Assembly: GCA_014904845.1 (NCBI GenBank)
Contig: MU119257.1
Span: 88,733-152,732 of the forward strand
From: Acephala macrosclerotiorum
Taxonomy: Eukaryota; Ascomycota; Leotiomycetes; Helotiales; Mollisiaceae
Direction: 5' to 3'
Length of the DNA: 64,000 nucleotides
Positions within the stretch are counted from its first letter, which is position 1. Each line of letters begins with the position of its first letter. A program made the position numbers and the translations under genes. The notes beneath the pieces were generated by a model, which was given only the letters and a program-made list of their open reading frames with translations, was not told where the DNA came from and made no database searches. Positions 13,354 to 24,657 of this stretch are shown here, in pieces.

Positions 13354-15217
13354 ATGGAAATCAAGGAGGTCCCTGAAAAGGGTGTCCAGTTTGAGGGCAC
13401 GAAGAAGCGAAGAAGCCTCGTCAAGGCGAAGAGAGGTTGTAAGAAAGCTTTCGTCTCTTTTTCATGGCAGGAGACATACTAACGGATGGCCAGAATCCGG
13501 AGAGTAAAACGCGATGAAGGGCGTCCAATCTGTCAAAGGTGCATCAAGTGGGGAGGTCCCTCGTCATGCGACAGCTACGACAACATTCCCGCCAACGTCC
13601 CTACAACTGCACGTCGCATGCTCCTCCCAAATCCCAAACTACTCTGTCGGACGCCGACAGTCAGGGGATTTGACAATGAACAAGAATACAACTTCTCCCA
13701 ACGTTTCTACACCCAGACCTCGGCCCAACTGACTGGTGCGAGAGGATCGGAGTTAGGAATCGAGTTGTGCTTCAAGCTAGCGAGATGGAGCGTTGTGTTC
13801 GTTATGCCGTGATGGGTATCGGTGCTTTGGATTTCCAGAGGTTGTCTCATAGAGGAACAGACTTGGAGAGTATCCATCGCGAATCCACGTTCCTAGAATA
13901 TGGCGCGTTGACGGCGGTGGGATTGATGAATGCTTCTCCATGGTCGAGAAAGTTGGATTTCATAGAGCAAAAGGGAAGAGAGTTTGTGTATAAAGAGTAT
14001 GGGAAAGCAATTTCGAGTTTAAAAAGGGCCGTTATGGAAAAGAGAGGTAATATCACCACAAGGCTGTTAACGTGTATTCTGTTTGTAAGTCAACTTCTTA
14101 AAGCAGTAGTCCTTTCCCCCCTTCATCTGAGAGTCCAGAGTGTCCTTGCTAGTCGAAGTGCGTCAAAGAAGAATGCTGACTCCTCTGATGTACAAATATG
14201 CTTTGAAAGCTATCATGGTAACAATGAAAGCGCCACAGCGCAGACTTATGCCGCTATCGAGATGATGGAACGCTATTCGAAGCAGAGGAGTGAGTGGACA
14301 CCGAGTCTGAAGACCCTAAGGCCGCCGCCCATTGATCCGGAGATTGTCGAGGCGTTTGCCATGCTGGAAACCCAAGCAATCAGTTGGTCAAACGAGAGCA
14401 GGTCCGACAGGAAAATTGAGAGGGGGGTATGCTAGTGGAGAAGCTATCGAGGAGATCCCGGCAGAGTTTAAGAGCCTGACACATGTTGGTTTCATGCTGT
14501 CAATGCTCGTGGGGCGAACCTGTCACCTGAGATATGGGAGACCTGTTGCTCCGTATTTCTCGCCAGGCATGAAATGCTCGAATCAACCAGAATACCTGCC
14601 AGTGTATCACGTCAGCCCGGAACATTCTGAGCTGTACAATACCCATGGCAGGATCTAACAATGGAATTGGCATTCGAGCCTCTTTTGAAAAAGTCGGGAA
14701 CCTAGGAGGGGGGCCATTACAGGCGTGAGGAACTTCTGTTGAAGTTGCATTGCCTCTCAACTTATGTTTGGACGACTTCCGCAGCCCCGCTAGCTGATAT
14801 GTGGTTCAGACGATGTACAAACGAGATGGTTGAAATTGTCTCCCTGACCAAGGTTTTGACTAACGAAGCGAGAATGGGCAATGGGTGTTCGCTTCTCGAT
14901 CTTCGAATTGTCCTGCCTCCGATGATCGTTGGTTGGAACTATAGGCTCAGAACTTCGAGGCAAGAAGTGATATTTTTGTTTGATCTCTTGCCGAAGAGGG
15001 AAAGAACGTGGGATGCTACCATGTTGCTAGGGTGATGGAATACATGGCTGAGATTGAAGAGGGTTTGGGGGATGAGGAGTATGTACTGGAGGATGCAATC
15101 TCGAATGTTTCCGTTCTGAAAATCGATGTGCCCAGTCGGAGCGTGTGTGTTGAGGTAGTTCAAGCAGTGAGAAGCCAGCAGGGGAAGACCGTGACGAAGG
15201 TTATAACAATTCATTGA
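13354..15217 (+). pseudogene. Decayed Zn2Cys6 transcription factor (copy 1)
   Basis: Starts MEIKEVPEKG at 13354 and enters a basic stretch ending KRGC, then an intron-like segment with ACTAACG. The zinc cluster resumes as IRRVKRDEGRPICQRC. The normal VKCDEG has become VKRDEG, and the second cysteine expected just before the intron is missing, so at least two zinc ligands are gone. Downstream homologous pieces change frame: after about 13735 (RYAVMGIGALDF), near 14080-14190 (ILF, then CFESYHGNNESA after extra sequence), and again before 15008. The same subfamily appears at 19586-21488. No intact DNA-binding domain can be built by splicing alone. A badly assembled gene is the alternative. Confidence 0.75.
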
Positions 15218-15692
15218 TTATAAGGTCATGAAGTAATTCCTGCTCTACATTGATGTGGGCGGAGTCCGGACTCAAATGTCTAGACTCAGACTTCAACGGT
15301 CAGCTAGCTTTAGCATGGTAAATATCTCGCCATCGACACAATGAGATGGTGGTCCGCATCAGGAAGGAAGGTAGATAGGCAGCACTTGCCTTCTCTGCTT
15401 CCTCTGCCCCCACAAGACGGCGCTGGAAGGTCAAGAATCCCGCGCGACCAAGACCAAAAAAAAGTTTACATTGATACAAAAACAATTTTTAGCCCGCAAG
15501 GTGCTCGAGCTCTGGTCTACAAGATATCAGTATGTTTACAGCCTGAACAATGTGTGAAAGAACCATCCAATGTACAAACATAGCCAACGAACAAAAGTGA
15601 AAGCAATCATCCAAACACACTAGCAAAGTTTCTACTCCAAAATTTCTACTCTACGCCAGAAACAGACTCCTGCACCAAAAGTAGCAAACAGC

Positions 15693-18538
15693 TCAAGCCA
15701 GTAATTTCAAGATTTCGCCCATTCTTGTGACCTTCTCCTTTCCAACCTTAGCTTTCTCCTGGAAGGCCTTGCCAACGAGGAGTCTCTTCTCAGCTTGGAT
15801 GCTAAGGGCTCGTTCCTCGATACTGTCTTCCATGATAAGGCGCCAGACAGTACAAGGTCGCGTCTGTCCAAGTCGATGAACTCGATCGACAGCCTGGTCT
15901 TCAATAGCTGGTGCCCACCATGAGTCTGCCAGAATCACAGTGTCCGCAGCAACGAGATTCAGTCCGACGCTGCAGACTGACAAACTGGCTAGCAAGATAC
16001 GACAATCTGGGTCTGTCTCGAGCGAAGTCATAGCAGCATCGCGAGCGGGAGCCAACATTGAGCCATCGATACGAGCGAATTTCATACCTGCCTCTTCGAC
16101 CTGGGCCTGGATGATGTTTAGGAAACTGGTCCATTGGGAGAAGATGACAACCTTGGACAAGGGGTCGCGACGACTGGCTGTGAGGATACTCATCAAGGCC
16201 TCAGTCTTGCTGCTCTTGGTCTCGATGTCAATCTCGACCTCCTCCTTCTCCTCTAAGGCTGGATGAACAAGGCAATCGTTATCCGGTAACTCGGCACGGC
16301 ACATAGGGCATTTATGTTGAAGGCCGATGGTCTTTTCAATGCACTCCTGACCGAAGACGTGCTTGCATGCCGTGATGACTGGATTGTGGAGGCTCTCGAG
16401 ACAGATTGCGCATTCTTCTTGGCTGTCGATGCTGAGCCGAAGAAGAACTTGGAGAGCAGCACGATTCTCGTTCGTCAATTCGACGACATCGTCGTTCTCG
16501 AGAAGAGCGAGGAGATCAGTGACGCGGGACTCGCAAAGTTTCCAGTGGCAACAGACCTGACGCATACGAAGGAGAATTTCTAGAATATGTTGATACATGT
16601 TGGCGCCCTTCTCCGCTTTGCCAGATTTGAACTTGTCAACCATGCCCTTTGCTTGTACCCTACAAGTTGTCAGTGTCGTACTAAGACAGCCGGAGGATGT
16701 AATTTACTGTAATGCTTCGTATTTCTGTCTTTCATCCTTGCGGAAGGTAATACGATGGACATATTCAGATAGCTCAGGAAGCTTCAGAACAACAAACTTC
16801 ATGTCTTTCTTTCTTCGCAGACACATGGTCCTCATGATGGATTGCAAAATGATGTCTGCCTTGGGATCAGCATGAGCCAATGGCCGAGCGAGCACTGCAT
16901 TGAAGATCTCCATGCGCTCCAGACCACCTGTGATGCCGATGAACTTGAGCATGGAATACAAGTCCTTGATGGTGTTGACAATAGGTGTCCCGGAGAGCAC
17001 CCATTTGACAGATGCCAAAAGAGATGAGGATGCAACTGAAGATTTAGTTTTATGATTTCGGATAGTATGACCTTCGTCAAGCACAACTCTGGCCCAGTTA
17101 ATAGAAAAAAGCCCTTGCTGCGTTGGGGCCTTCACGGATTCCTTTCGCCCTTGCGGGAATGCTTCGGTGCTCAAAGTACCATAGCTAGTAATCACAATAT
17201 CGTACTCGCCAAATTCTCTATGGGTCATTCTCTTGCGACCACTTCCGTGATAAGTCAAAACTTTCAAATAGCTATCCTTCTTGACGTGTCTCTCGATCTG
17301 CTGAGCCCAGTTGGACATCACAGATACTGGAGCAACGATCAATGTTGTACCAGGACCACCCTCGAGAATGACACTAATGACCTGAAGAGTCTTTCCCAGT
17401 CCCATATCGTCGGCAAGGATACCACCCTTCGCCAATTTAGGTTCCATGACAGTGCTGAATTGTGTTGCAATGTTTTGGAAGATATTGGCACGCTGTTCTG
17501 AACGCTTCCATAGCTGAACAATGTCCTTGGATCCGGCAGCAGGAAGAACAGGGTTCTCTTTCTCGAGCAACCAAGCAAGACCTTGACGTTGGTAGGGCAG
17601 GAGTGTCGAAGACAGGCGCTCTGGCTGTTCAGCCATAGGTATCTTAGACAGTGCATCTTCACCAAGACCCCATGCTTCAACGATTTTCTCAGCGTCTCGG
17701 GGGCGAAAACGTTCGCTGTTCTCAACGAAATGCGAAAGGTCGAGTTCTGGAACTGGCTCAGGTTGGCTGCTCGATGCTTGCGATGAGCTTTGGTAGCCCA
17801 TCTGTCTTCTTGGGGGAGGCGGAACTGCCGATTTTGGCACCTTAGGAGCGGCAACGCCCCGTTTCCTGATTGGCAAATACTTTGCCTTCATCTGAGCTTC
17901 AAGTTGAGCTCGAGCAGCGGGCTCAGAAGGGCCGAAAATCCTGAGACGGATGGGGCAATCCCAGGAACCCTTCTCTCCAGTGAGGATACCTTCAAGTACG
18001 ATGGCTCTTGAGTCCTATACGTGTTAGCAAGATGCGTGGGAAAGTCGTCGTAAATGCATGTACTAACCAAAAACGAAGCCAATTTGGCGGCCAAGTTTTT
18101 CGGGATATGTCCAATTTGGATTCCTTGGACATTATTGATTCGGATAGCATTAGAATCATGAGGGTTGCCAGGCTCTCTCATGACCATGACTTGCTCTCCA
18201 GGTGTCGCATATCCATTATAATATCTCACGCCAACGATTTTGTCCTCGATAACGCCGAGACAAACCCATCCGAAACCCTCATCACGGTCTTGACTGAGAT
18301 CAATGATATCATTTGCAGCCTCCTCTCCGACCTGAGTCGAGGGGAGAGCCCATGTACTACGCTGTGAAGAGGGGTTGCTGCTGCTCAGCGATTGGCTAGG
18401 TGGAGGTTGTGAGCTGGATCCAGCAACCCGGTTGTGGTGCGCGTTGACGCGCGCCTGTTTGCGCTGTGGAGCTGGGTTTTCATCGTCGCTGCCCGTCAGG
18501 TCGACCCAACTGTTTGGACGCTTTCCGAGATTCGACAT
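15693..18538 (-). CDS. Rad5/HLTF-like SNF2 translocase and E3 ubiquitin ligase
   Basis: Three exons, 18538-18068, 18014-16708 and 16659-15693, with introns of 53 and 48 nt, give 914 residues. Domain order is a HIRAN domain (about residues 85-200, contains GNPHDSNAIR), SNF2 ATPase with P-loop GLGKT at 362-366 and DEGH box at 470-473, a C3HC4 RING inserted between the helicase halves (CAICLES to CPMC, 676-713), and a C-terminal helicase lobe ending with HRLGQTRPCTVWRL. HIRAN plus inserted RING defines the Rad5/HLTF family, which remodels stalled forks and builds K63-linked ubiquitin chains on PCNA during error-free damage tolerance. The length is near HLTF (1009) and below yeast Rad5 (1169), so it may be the HLTF-like paralogue rather than the Rad5 orthologue. 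All catalytic motifs seen are intact. It is flanked on both sides by decayed Zn2Cys6 genes. Confidence 0.9.
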
Positions 18539-19585
18539 GATGAATTACGAGTGGTCCTGATGTCGGTGGAATGTGTTTACTGAAAAGGGGAGTTCGAAGA
18601 CGCGTTAAAAGTTGTCATGATCAGGGCGACGCGCCACTTGCAGGGATCTGTAACATGAAGTCACGTGGAATTATGCTGGTCTCTGGAGACGATGTATCAG
18701 GCGATGCCAGGCATTTATAGAGTCTTAAACATTGCAAGAGGGAGTGTTCGTCTTTGTTAATCGATGTTTTGTATGATCAGATGTTGGTAGCTCGTTCGAC
18801 CACTTTCACGAAGCTGCCTTTGACGAGTTTCACTCCCTTGACCCCTTCTTCTCGGAGAACTCCGAAATTAGATTTTGGGACAAAGTATCTATTGTTCCAA
18901 GTCGCTACAGATATCTTGAGCGCATTCGCGGATAATGGCTCAATCTGAGTATGGGTTTTTGGTTTGCCTGTTTTCAAACAGAAATAGTAGTTCCTACCTA
19001 TCTCGTCAACCCGGCACAACTCCTTCCTCATTACCCACCACACCTTCCCAACGGCTACCTTCTCTTTCCCAAAGCTACCACTACTTCCCAGAACGACACA
19101 GTCATCGCACCACACTACCTGCCACCTTATATTCTCGTCCTCCTCCATAGTAAAGAAGCTTTCCTTCTCTTCTTTTTTCTTCTTGGCTTCTTTACTACGG
19201 AGGAGGACGAGAATATAAGGTGGCAGGTAGTGTGGTGCGATGACTGTGTCGTTCTAGGAGGATTTAGACTCCCCGCCTTGTTCTTCTTTCCATCTACGCA
19301 TGTCATCTGACGCGTTCCCATAGCTGGTGGAGCCGTGTTGGTGATTGATGCTACCTCCGCGTAGCCGGATAGTTTGTAGGGCGAAGATACTGACCACCTC
19401 ATTTCTCACCACGACACAACCGTCCTTCGCGCCCTTCTCTCGTGCGTATTCCCAGAGATACGCTGCCAGCACATGAGATGTGCTCTCTTACTAGCAAGTT
19501 CCTTCAAGTCGAACACAACGTCAATCGGCCGAACCCTCGCCCATGCCACTACCACCCCACTACCCGCAAACTCCTCCTCAATTTC
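18539..19585. other. Intergenic region containing a long inverted repeat
   Basis: No supported gene. The frames on both strands at 18777-19310 are largely created by the inverted repeat described separately. The segment should hold the promoter of the Rad5-like gene. Confidence 0.5.
19086..19259. repeat. 74-bp near-perfect inverted repeat with pyrimidine-rich loop
   Basis: The left arm 19086-19159 and right arm 19186-19259 are reverse complements with two mismatches over 74 nt; the inner 69 nt has one. The 26-nt loop (19160-19185) is almost all C and T. A transcript would fold into a hairpin long enough to be a small-RNA precursor. No target-site duplication is visible at the outer edges, so a foldback element is not demonstrated. 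Confidence 0.9.
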
Positions 19586-21488
19586 CTAGATCCATCGAAT
19601 AATCCTTCCAATCAACTGACTATCCCAGAAACCTTCTTTTCGCGGTTTTTCTAATAGTAGCTTGATGACCACTTTCCTCACAGCACTGTCTCGACACTTG
19701 ATGCCGACAAAATAAAGAGGGACAATGGCTCCGAAGTCCAATACGAATTTCGATTTCTGAGATGGCGATGAAGTCCCCATAAGTTGTTTTGCAAGGCAGA
19801 CGATGTTCCACAACTCATTGACGAACTTGTCGTACATCATCAGGTCAGTAGTCGAGAAAGTAAGCAGGCACATGTATGAAGTCTTGAAGTGTAGACGAAG
19901 TAGCGTGGAGCTGCTGCTCTCTGACATATCTGGTCGTGCCATCAAAGACTCGAATGCTGATTTCCAGTACAGAATCTCTTTCATGTGTTGCTCTCGCATA
20001 ACCTTGCCTTCTTCGGCCTCGTAACCGCATGTTGATTTGCTGAATGTATTCTCATTGGACGCTGAGTATGTAGGAGCATTGTCGTGTTGCGCACGAGTAT
20101 AATAGCGTTGTGACAGAGCTTCCATACCTTCATTGGAAGGGTCGTTGTATACGTCGGGGTGGCTAACGAAGGCATTGTGGTAATTCGCACTGGTATGAAG
20201 CGTTGTGATTGAGCTTCAAGCGGTTCCTCGGATGGAATGCCGTATTTGTCAGTATGACAAACGAGGTTTCTATGTGACTCTCCATCTATAGGCGAGTCCG
20301 TGAATACAGTTTCCGTTGGCCATACCCCTAACGCATAGTAGTAATGTTCTAGCCGCCTGAGGAGTACTTCAAGATAGACTCGTGCCTCCTGCAGCGAATT
20401 GAACACTTCAGGCATTGATCGGAGGATCTCTGCTTCATGCGACTTCCTTGCCTCGTGGCGTTCCAGTGGTACTGTGTCATCGGGATAGACAGTGGTAAGT
20501 TCCAGACGACCGAATGTCTGGCAGAGGTCGGTCTCGATGACATTTGGATTGGGTGACTCGTGCCCAAGCGTAAATCTATTCTTGGGAAACGTGGCCTTCC
20601 ATTCATACAATAGATCGACCCCAATACGAACCTGCGCATTCGCAAGAGAGTAGTTGCCGTGAAATGCTTCGAAGACCGCGGTGAGGAGGCAGGCTATTAG
20701 GGTAATCCTCAAGTCTTGATTCCCGCCTGTAATTGCATCTCTCATAGATTTGATTGCTTTCGTATATTCTAGACACGAACATCAGCATGTGTATGAAAGG
20801 AAGCCGCCACGTAGTTTTGCAGAATCTCTTAAACAGAGAACTCCAAGGCCGAGTGTAAAAGGACAAAATGTTCCAAATCAAGGAAGACAATAAAGGGAGG
20901 AAGTGGCACACGTTTGATTGCCATCCGGTGATGAACACCAAAGGTAGTACCGTTGACAGAGTCCAAAGACAAGTGCCTGTGATCCAAAGCATCCATGGTG
21001 ATTCGGTCTAGGGCTACAATAGCCAGCACGCCGTATCGTATCGAAGGAATATGGCAAGACTGCAGGATTAACCGACGCCAAGCTTCTTGATCAAAGTAGG
21101 GTGCAATATCGTTGGACGTTTTCTCTTGAAAGAGGAGAAAGTATATCTTCTCATTGTCATTGTCGAAATCAATGATAGACAAACGTTTCAGTACTGAAGG
21201 AACATTGACCTTCGCTAACTTGGGTAGCAGTAGCTGACGACATTGGGAGGTTGCCTTTGGTGGAACTTTTGCCGCAAGGGGATAACCATCACATTTGACG
21301 CCAAAGGTCTTACAGCGAGCGCAAATCGGCCTGCCTTCGTCACACTTGACTCGACGAATTCTGGGAGGTGTCAGAAGCAGAGCAGGGTAGTCTCGGGACA
21401 GATGAGAATTCACTTAAGTGTAGCAACCACTCTGTGACCTCTTCGTTCCTTTTCTGTGCTTGATCTCTTTACTTGATGAGCTTTTCAT
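19586..21488 (-). pseudogene. Decayed Zn2Cys6 transcription factor (copy 2)
   Basis: Exon 1 begins at 21488 (MKSSSKEIKHRKG...SGCYT) but runs into a stop where the second zinc-cluster cysteine should be, as if two bases of the Cys codon beside the GTGAAT donor were lost. After the intron the rest of the cluster is perfect (IRRVKCDEGRPICARC, then GVKCDGYP). Two later joins fail: after ALEFSV near 20825 the next coding block (EYTKAIKSMRDAI) cannot be reached in frame by a GT-AG intron. Near 20190-20215 the reading moves from EAQSQRF to another frame (YHNAFVSHPDVYNDP), which continues to 19586. Fungal-specific regulator domain motifs (ILQSCHIPSIRYGVLAIVALD) remain. It belongs to the same subfamily as 13354-15217. 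Confidence 0.7.
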
Positions 21489-22307
21489 GTTGACAGATAT
21501 TGAAGGCTCGCATTACCAGCGTATCAGCAATTGTGTGGATAAAAGCAAATATTAAGAAACGCGGTCGAGAAATGTAGTGATGCAGCCTTAACCGTGAGGT
21601 TCAAGGGAAATAGTAATGGTGTTGCATCTGCAACAGATCCGATCCTAACTTTGACTGGTATCCTTGACCTGAGATATCTGGAGCACGCATCGTGGAGACT
21701 TGACTCAGCAAAGATGAGATGTTTCCCACAAAGGGAAAGTCAGGAACGCTTAGAAACGATGTACAGGGCCTCTATGGACTCATTTTACGAGCAATCTGCG
21801 ACTTACTGGAGAGAGCGAGCGAAACGAACGGGGGGGCCTTTCGCCGTTCCCTATATTTTGATATACTAGAGACGCGAGCGGCGCTTAAAGCGCTCCGAAG
21901 ATGCTGCGAGGAATATTGGGCAACTTCGTTCGGTCGGCAAGGGAGATAAAGGACAGGAAAGAGGGACATCTTGAAGATGAAAAAGTTTCCGAAACGTTCT
22001 AACTTTGTGGCTGTGCTTTTTTGGTCAAGCCACAAGCGCTAATCAGCCACAAACAACCCCGCTTCGCGCCAACAACCTACAGTTCCCTGCTTTCCCAGTC
22101 CTGCATCCCAGCGTCATTTTGAACAAGATGTTCAACAACCATGAAATCTGATAATCAGCTGTTTTGAGAAGATAGGTCCCATCTCCTGTTATAACACAAT
22201 GTACTATACCTTGTGCTACATTCTACTTTTGTCAATGTCTGTTTTTTGAAACTCGATTTTGAACCACAATTCCGCAACAGCTGGAACCAACAATTGAATC
22301 TCTCAAG
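21489..22307. other. Intergenic region, no gene seen
   Basis: Only short frames without recognisable motifs. It probably holds the promoter of the Pmp3-like gene and the remnant promoter of the minus-strand regulator. Confidence 0.5.
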
Positions 22308-22882
22308 ATGATGGAACGAATAACAATCTTCCTAATCAACATATTCTGCCCTCCTCTCTCCGTAATGCTCGTTCGTCCCCCTTCCCTTCCTCCTTTCCTC
22401 TCCCGCAATTAACAAATACTCAACCCCCACAGATTGCAGGACCAGGCATGGACTGCCTAATCAACACCATCTTCTTCATCGCCGGTGTCCTCCCAGGCCA
22501 CATCCACGGTTTCTACATCTCCTGCACATACTTCCACCGCAAACGAAAAGTTCGCAAAGGTCGTTACCCTGGAGGAAGGAAGAGTTTTATCTATAGTAGC
22601 CAGGTATGGAATGGGGGAGCGAGTGATGAGAGGGTGAGGGAGTTGTGGAAAGAGAAGTGTAGAGCGGAAAGTGGGGTTGTTTTGGAGGGAGGAGGGGGAA
22701 GTAAGGAGAGGAGGAAGAGTGGGAGATGCGGTGGAAGTAGGGGTGGTGGGAGTGGGGATGAAGTGACTTGGGATGGGAGGAAGGAGAGTAAGAGGGAGAG
22801 TACGAGGGTCGTGAGTAGTTCTGCTGGGACGAGGATGAGCTCTGTGAGGGGTGGGCATGGGCCGTGGGAGGTCGATGACTGA
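22308..22882 (+). CDS. Pmp3/UPF0057 family small membrane protein with long basic tail
   Basis: Two exons, 22308-22370 and 22433-22882, with a 62-nt intron ending CCCACAG, give 170 residues. The first 50 residues form the two helices of the Pmp3/RCI2 family: IFLINIFCPPLSVML, then MDCLINTIFFIAGVLPGHIHGFYI. Family members sit in the plasma membrane and influence potential and salt tolerance; classic members are only about 55 residues. Here about 115 extra residues rich in Gly, Ser, Arg and Lys follow, presumably a disordered cytoplasmic tail. Longer members are known in filamentous fungi, but this one is unusually basic and G-rich in base composition. The two adjacent ATGs at 22308 and 22311 cannot be distinguished. 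Confidence 0.8.
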
Positions 22883-23366
22883 GGTGAAGGGTGGAGAATG
22901 TAGGTGGGACTTGCGGAATTTGACTTGCCGTTTTGGGGAAATATAAACTGTTCGTCAGTGATATCTGATTAGAAAGTTGGAAGCATGATCCTTTTCCTTT
23001 GAAGAAATTCATCCATCTAATCCAACAAACGTTCGTGGTATCATCGTCATCATCATCATAATCATTGCGCTCTGCCATATCCAGCCCTACCCTCAATATC
23101 CTGCAGGCTGCAACCATACGCCCAACTCCAAGTATATCTACAATCGTCCCAAATTGACAACATCATATCTCAAACACCAGAAGACAACCCCCAAACGCCA
23201 AAAGGTATCAAAGCAAGCCCATATTCGCCATCCGCCATCCGCTCATGACATACCTCGTCGTTTCGAGGGTGCACGCTCAATGTGCCGGCCCCTCGGATAC
23301 TTGAATTATGGTATTCGTACATAGGTATTCGTAGTCACATCAAGATTGCTCGCTGTGTAGAAGGTC
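22883..23366. other. Intergenic region, convergent 3' ends
   Basis: Lies between the 3' ends of the Pmp3-like gene (plus) and the histone variant (minus). No gene seen; the minus frame reaching into 23117 is antisense to the Pmp3 tail. Confidence 0.5.
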
Positions 23367-24210
23367 TCAACGTCGATTCGCTGCCTGGCTCTTCGTAGTA
23401 TTTGTTTCGACATCGAATCCGTAGATAGGTCGGCCGATTCTCTTGAGAGCGAAGACAACCTAGAAATGGTCAGCAAGGGGTTCAAAGTGGGTCTGAAGTA
23501 TAACTTACATCCGTAACTGTTACAGTCTTTCGCTGTTGGTACTCCGTGATAGTTACCACATTCTTGAGAATCTAAACTGTTAGCCACTGACCTGTTGAGG
23601 TAGGCAGATGTAGCATACTCTGACCAGGTAATCTTTCAGTGCAGCTCGAGTGTCGTCGTAAATAATGTTTGCGATTCGCTTTACTCCGCCTCGTCTGGCC
23701 ATTCGTCTGTGCTCCCAAATCAGCACATGGCCTTGTATATGATGTCGGCAGCCTCGTGGTAGCACTGCATAGTGAAGTTGGAAACGTACCTAATATCACC
23801 CTTTGCTATACACAGCTCTGTTAGCAATGAACTCATCCGCTCAGGTTCGATTTGACTTACTGATACCCTGGATTGTATCCTTTGGGATCCTACTGAATCA
23901 GGCTGTTAGTCTCATAGTTCCACACGAGATGCAACACAGCTACCTACCGGTTGCGCTTTAGCGGCACGCCGTTCGCAGAAAAGGTCTTGCCTAAACCTCT
24001 ACTGCCTGGTCCACTTCTCTCCGGCGCATTCGATCGAGTAGGAGCATTACCAGAAGTTCTAGGAGCGTTGCTGGACATCAGTATGCCCTTCCCACCGAGG
24101 CCTCCTCCGGGTCGCTGGGCGAGAATGCGGGCTCGAGGGTCACCAAGGTTGCTCAGCGCACGACCACCGGGGGTAGCACGAGGTGCTGCGGGAGAGGAGT
24201 AATTTGGCAT
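23367..24210 (-). CDS. Divergent histone H4 variant with extended N-terminal tail
   Basis: Six exons, 24210-23948, 23889-23861, 23805-23790, 23706-23619, 23571-23509 and 23459-23367, total 552 nt and 183 residues. All five introns (58, 55, 83, 47, 49 nt) have GT-AG ends and every join keeps frame. The histone fold aligns with H4 through the C-terminus: KRNRIPKDTIQGITKGDIRR, MARRGGVKRIANIIYDDTRA, TEYQQRKTVTVTDVVFALKR and GRPIYGF. It departs widely from canonical H4, which is nearly invariant. The tail of about 85 residues replaces the usual 20 and keeps only a GLGK motif before the fold; 15 residues follow the usual C-terminus. Deposition partners and timing are unknown. Neurospora is reported to have an H4 variant gene, but orthology is not tested here. 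Confidence 0.9.
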
Positions 24211-24657
24211 CTTGGAAATGATTGCAGGAACGAGTAGTACAGAAGCTTTGAGACAGGCGGGTGTGGTTTCTTGGCGTTTATCGAGTCTTGGTGTTTGTAA
24301 ATAGTTTGAAGGTGGTAACGCGGCTGAACGTCCGAAGGCTTTTGCAGCGCGTTGGGGGTCGCCAAGTCAGGTGTCAACAAAACAGACAATAAATCAGTGA
24401 ATAAAGTTCATCAAAAGTGAGATGATTTTCAAAATGAAAGTTAACGAGTCATCGAATGTGACAATGTGTTTTTGGGAGAGGTCAATTTATGTGATTCAAG
24501 CCCTGTAACCAGAACTCTATTATGACGCTGCCGAAGCCTTGCATTCTAAATGCACTACCCTGTGGTACTGTACCCAAGTAAACTCAACGAATGTGTTTGC
24601 CTCTTCCAACGCCGTGACTATCATGGGAAAATCAAATGCTAATGGGAACGCTGGCGA

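Noticed and set aside
18777..19310. Frames on both strands starting MEEDENIRWQVVW
   Set aside because: The shared start arises from the two arms of the inverted repeat; frames end without any domain.
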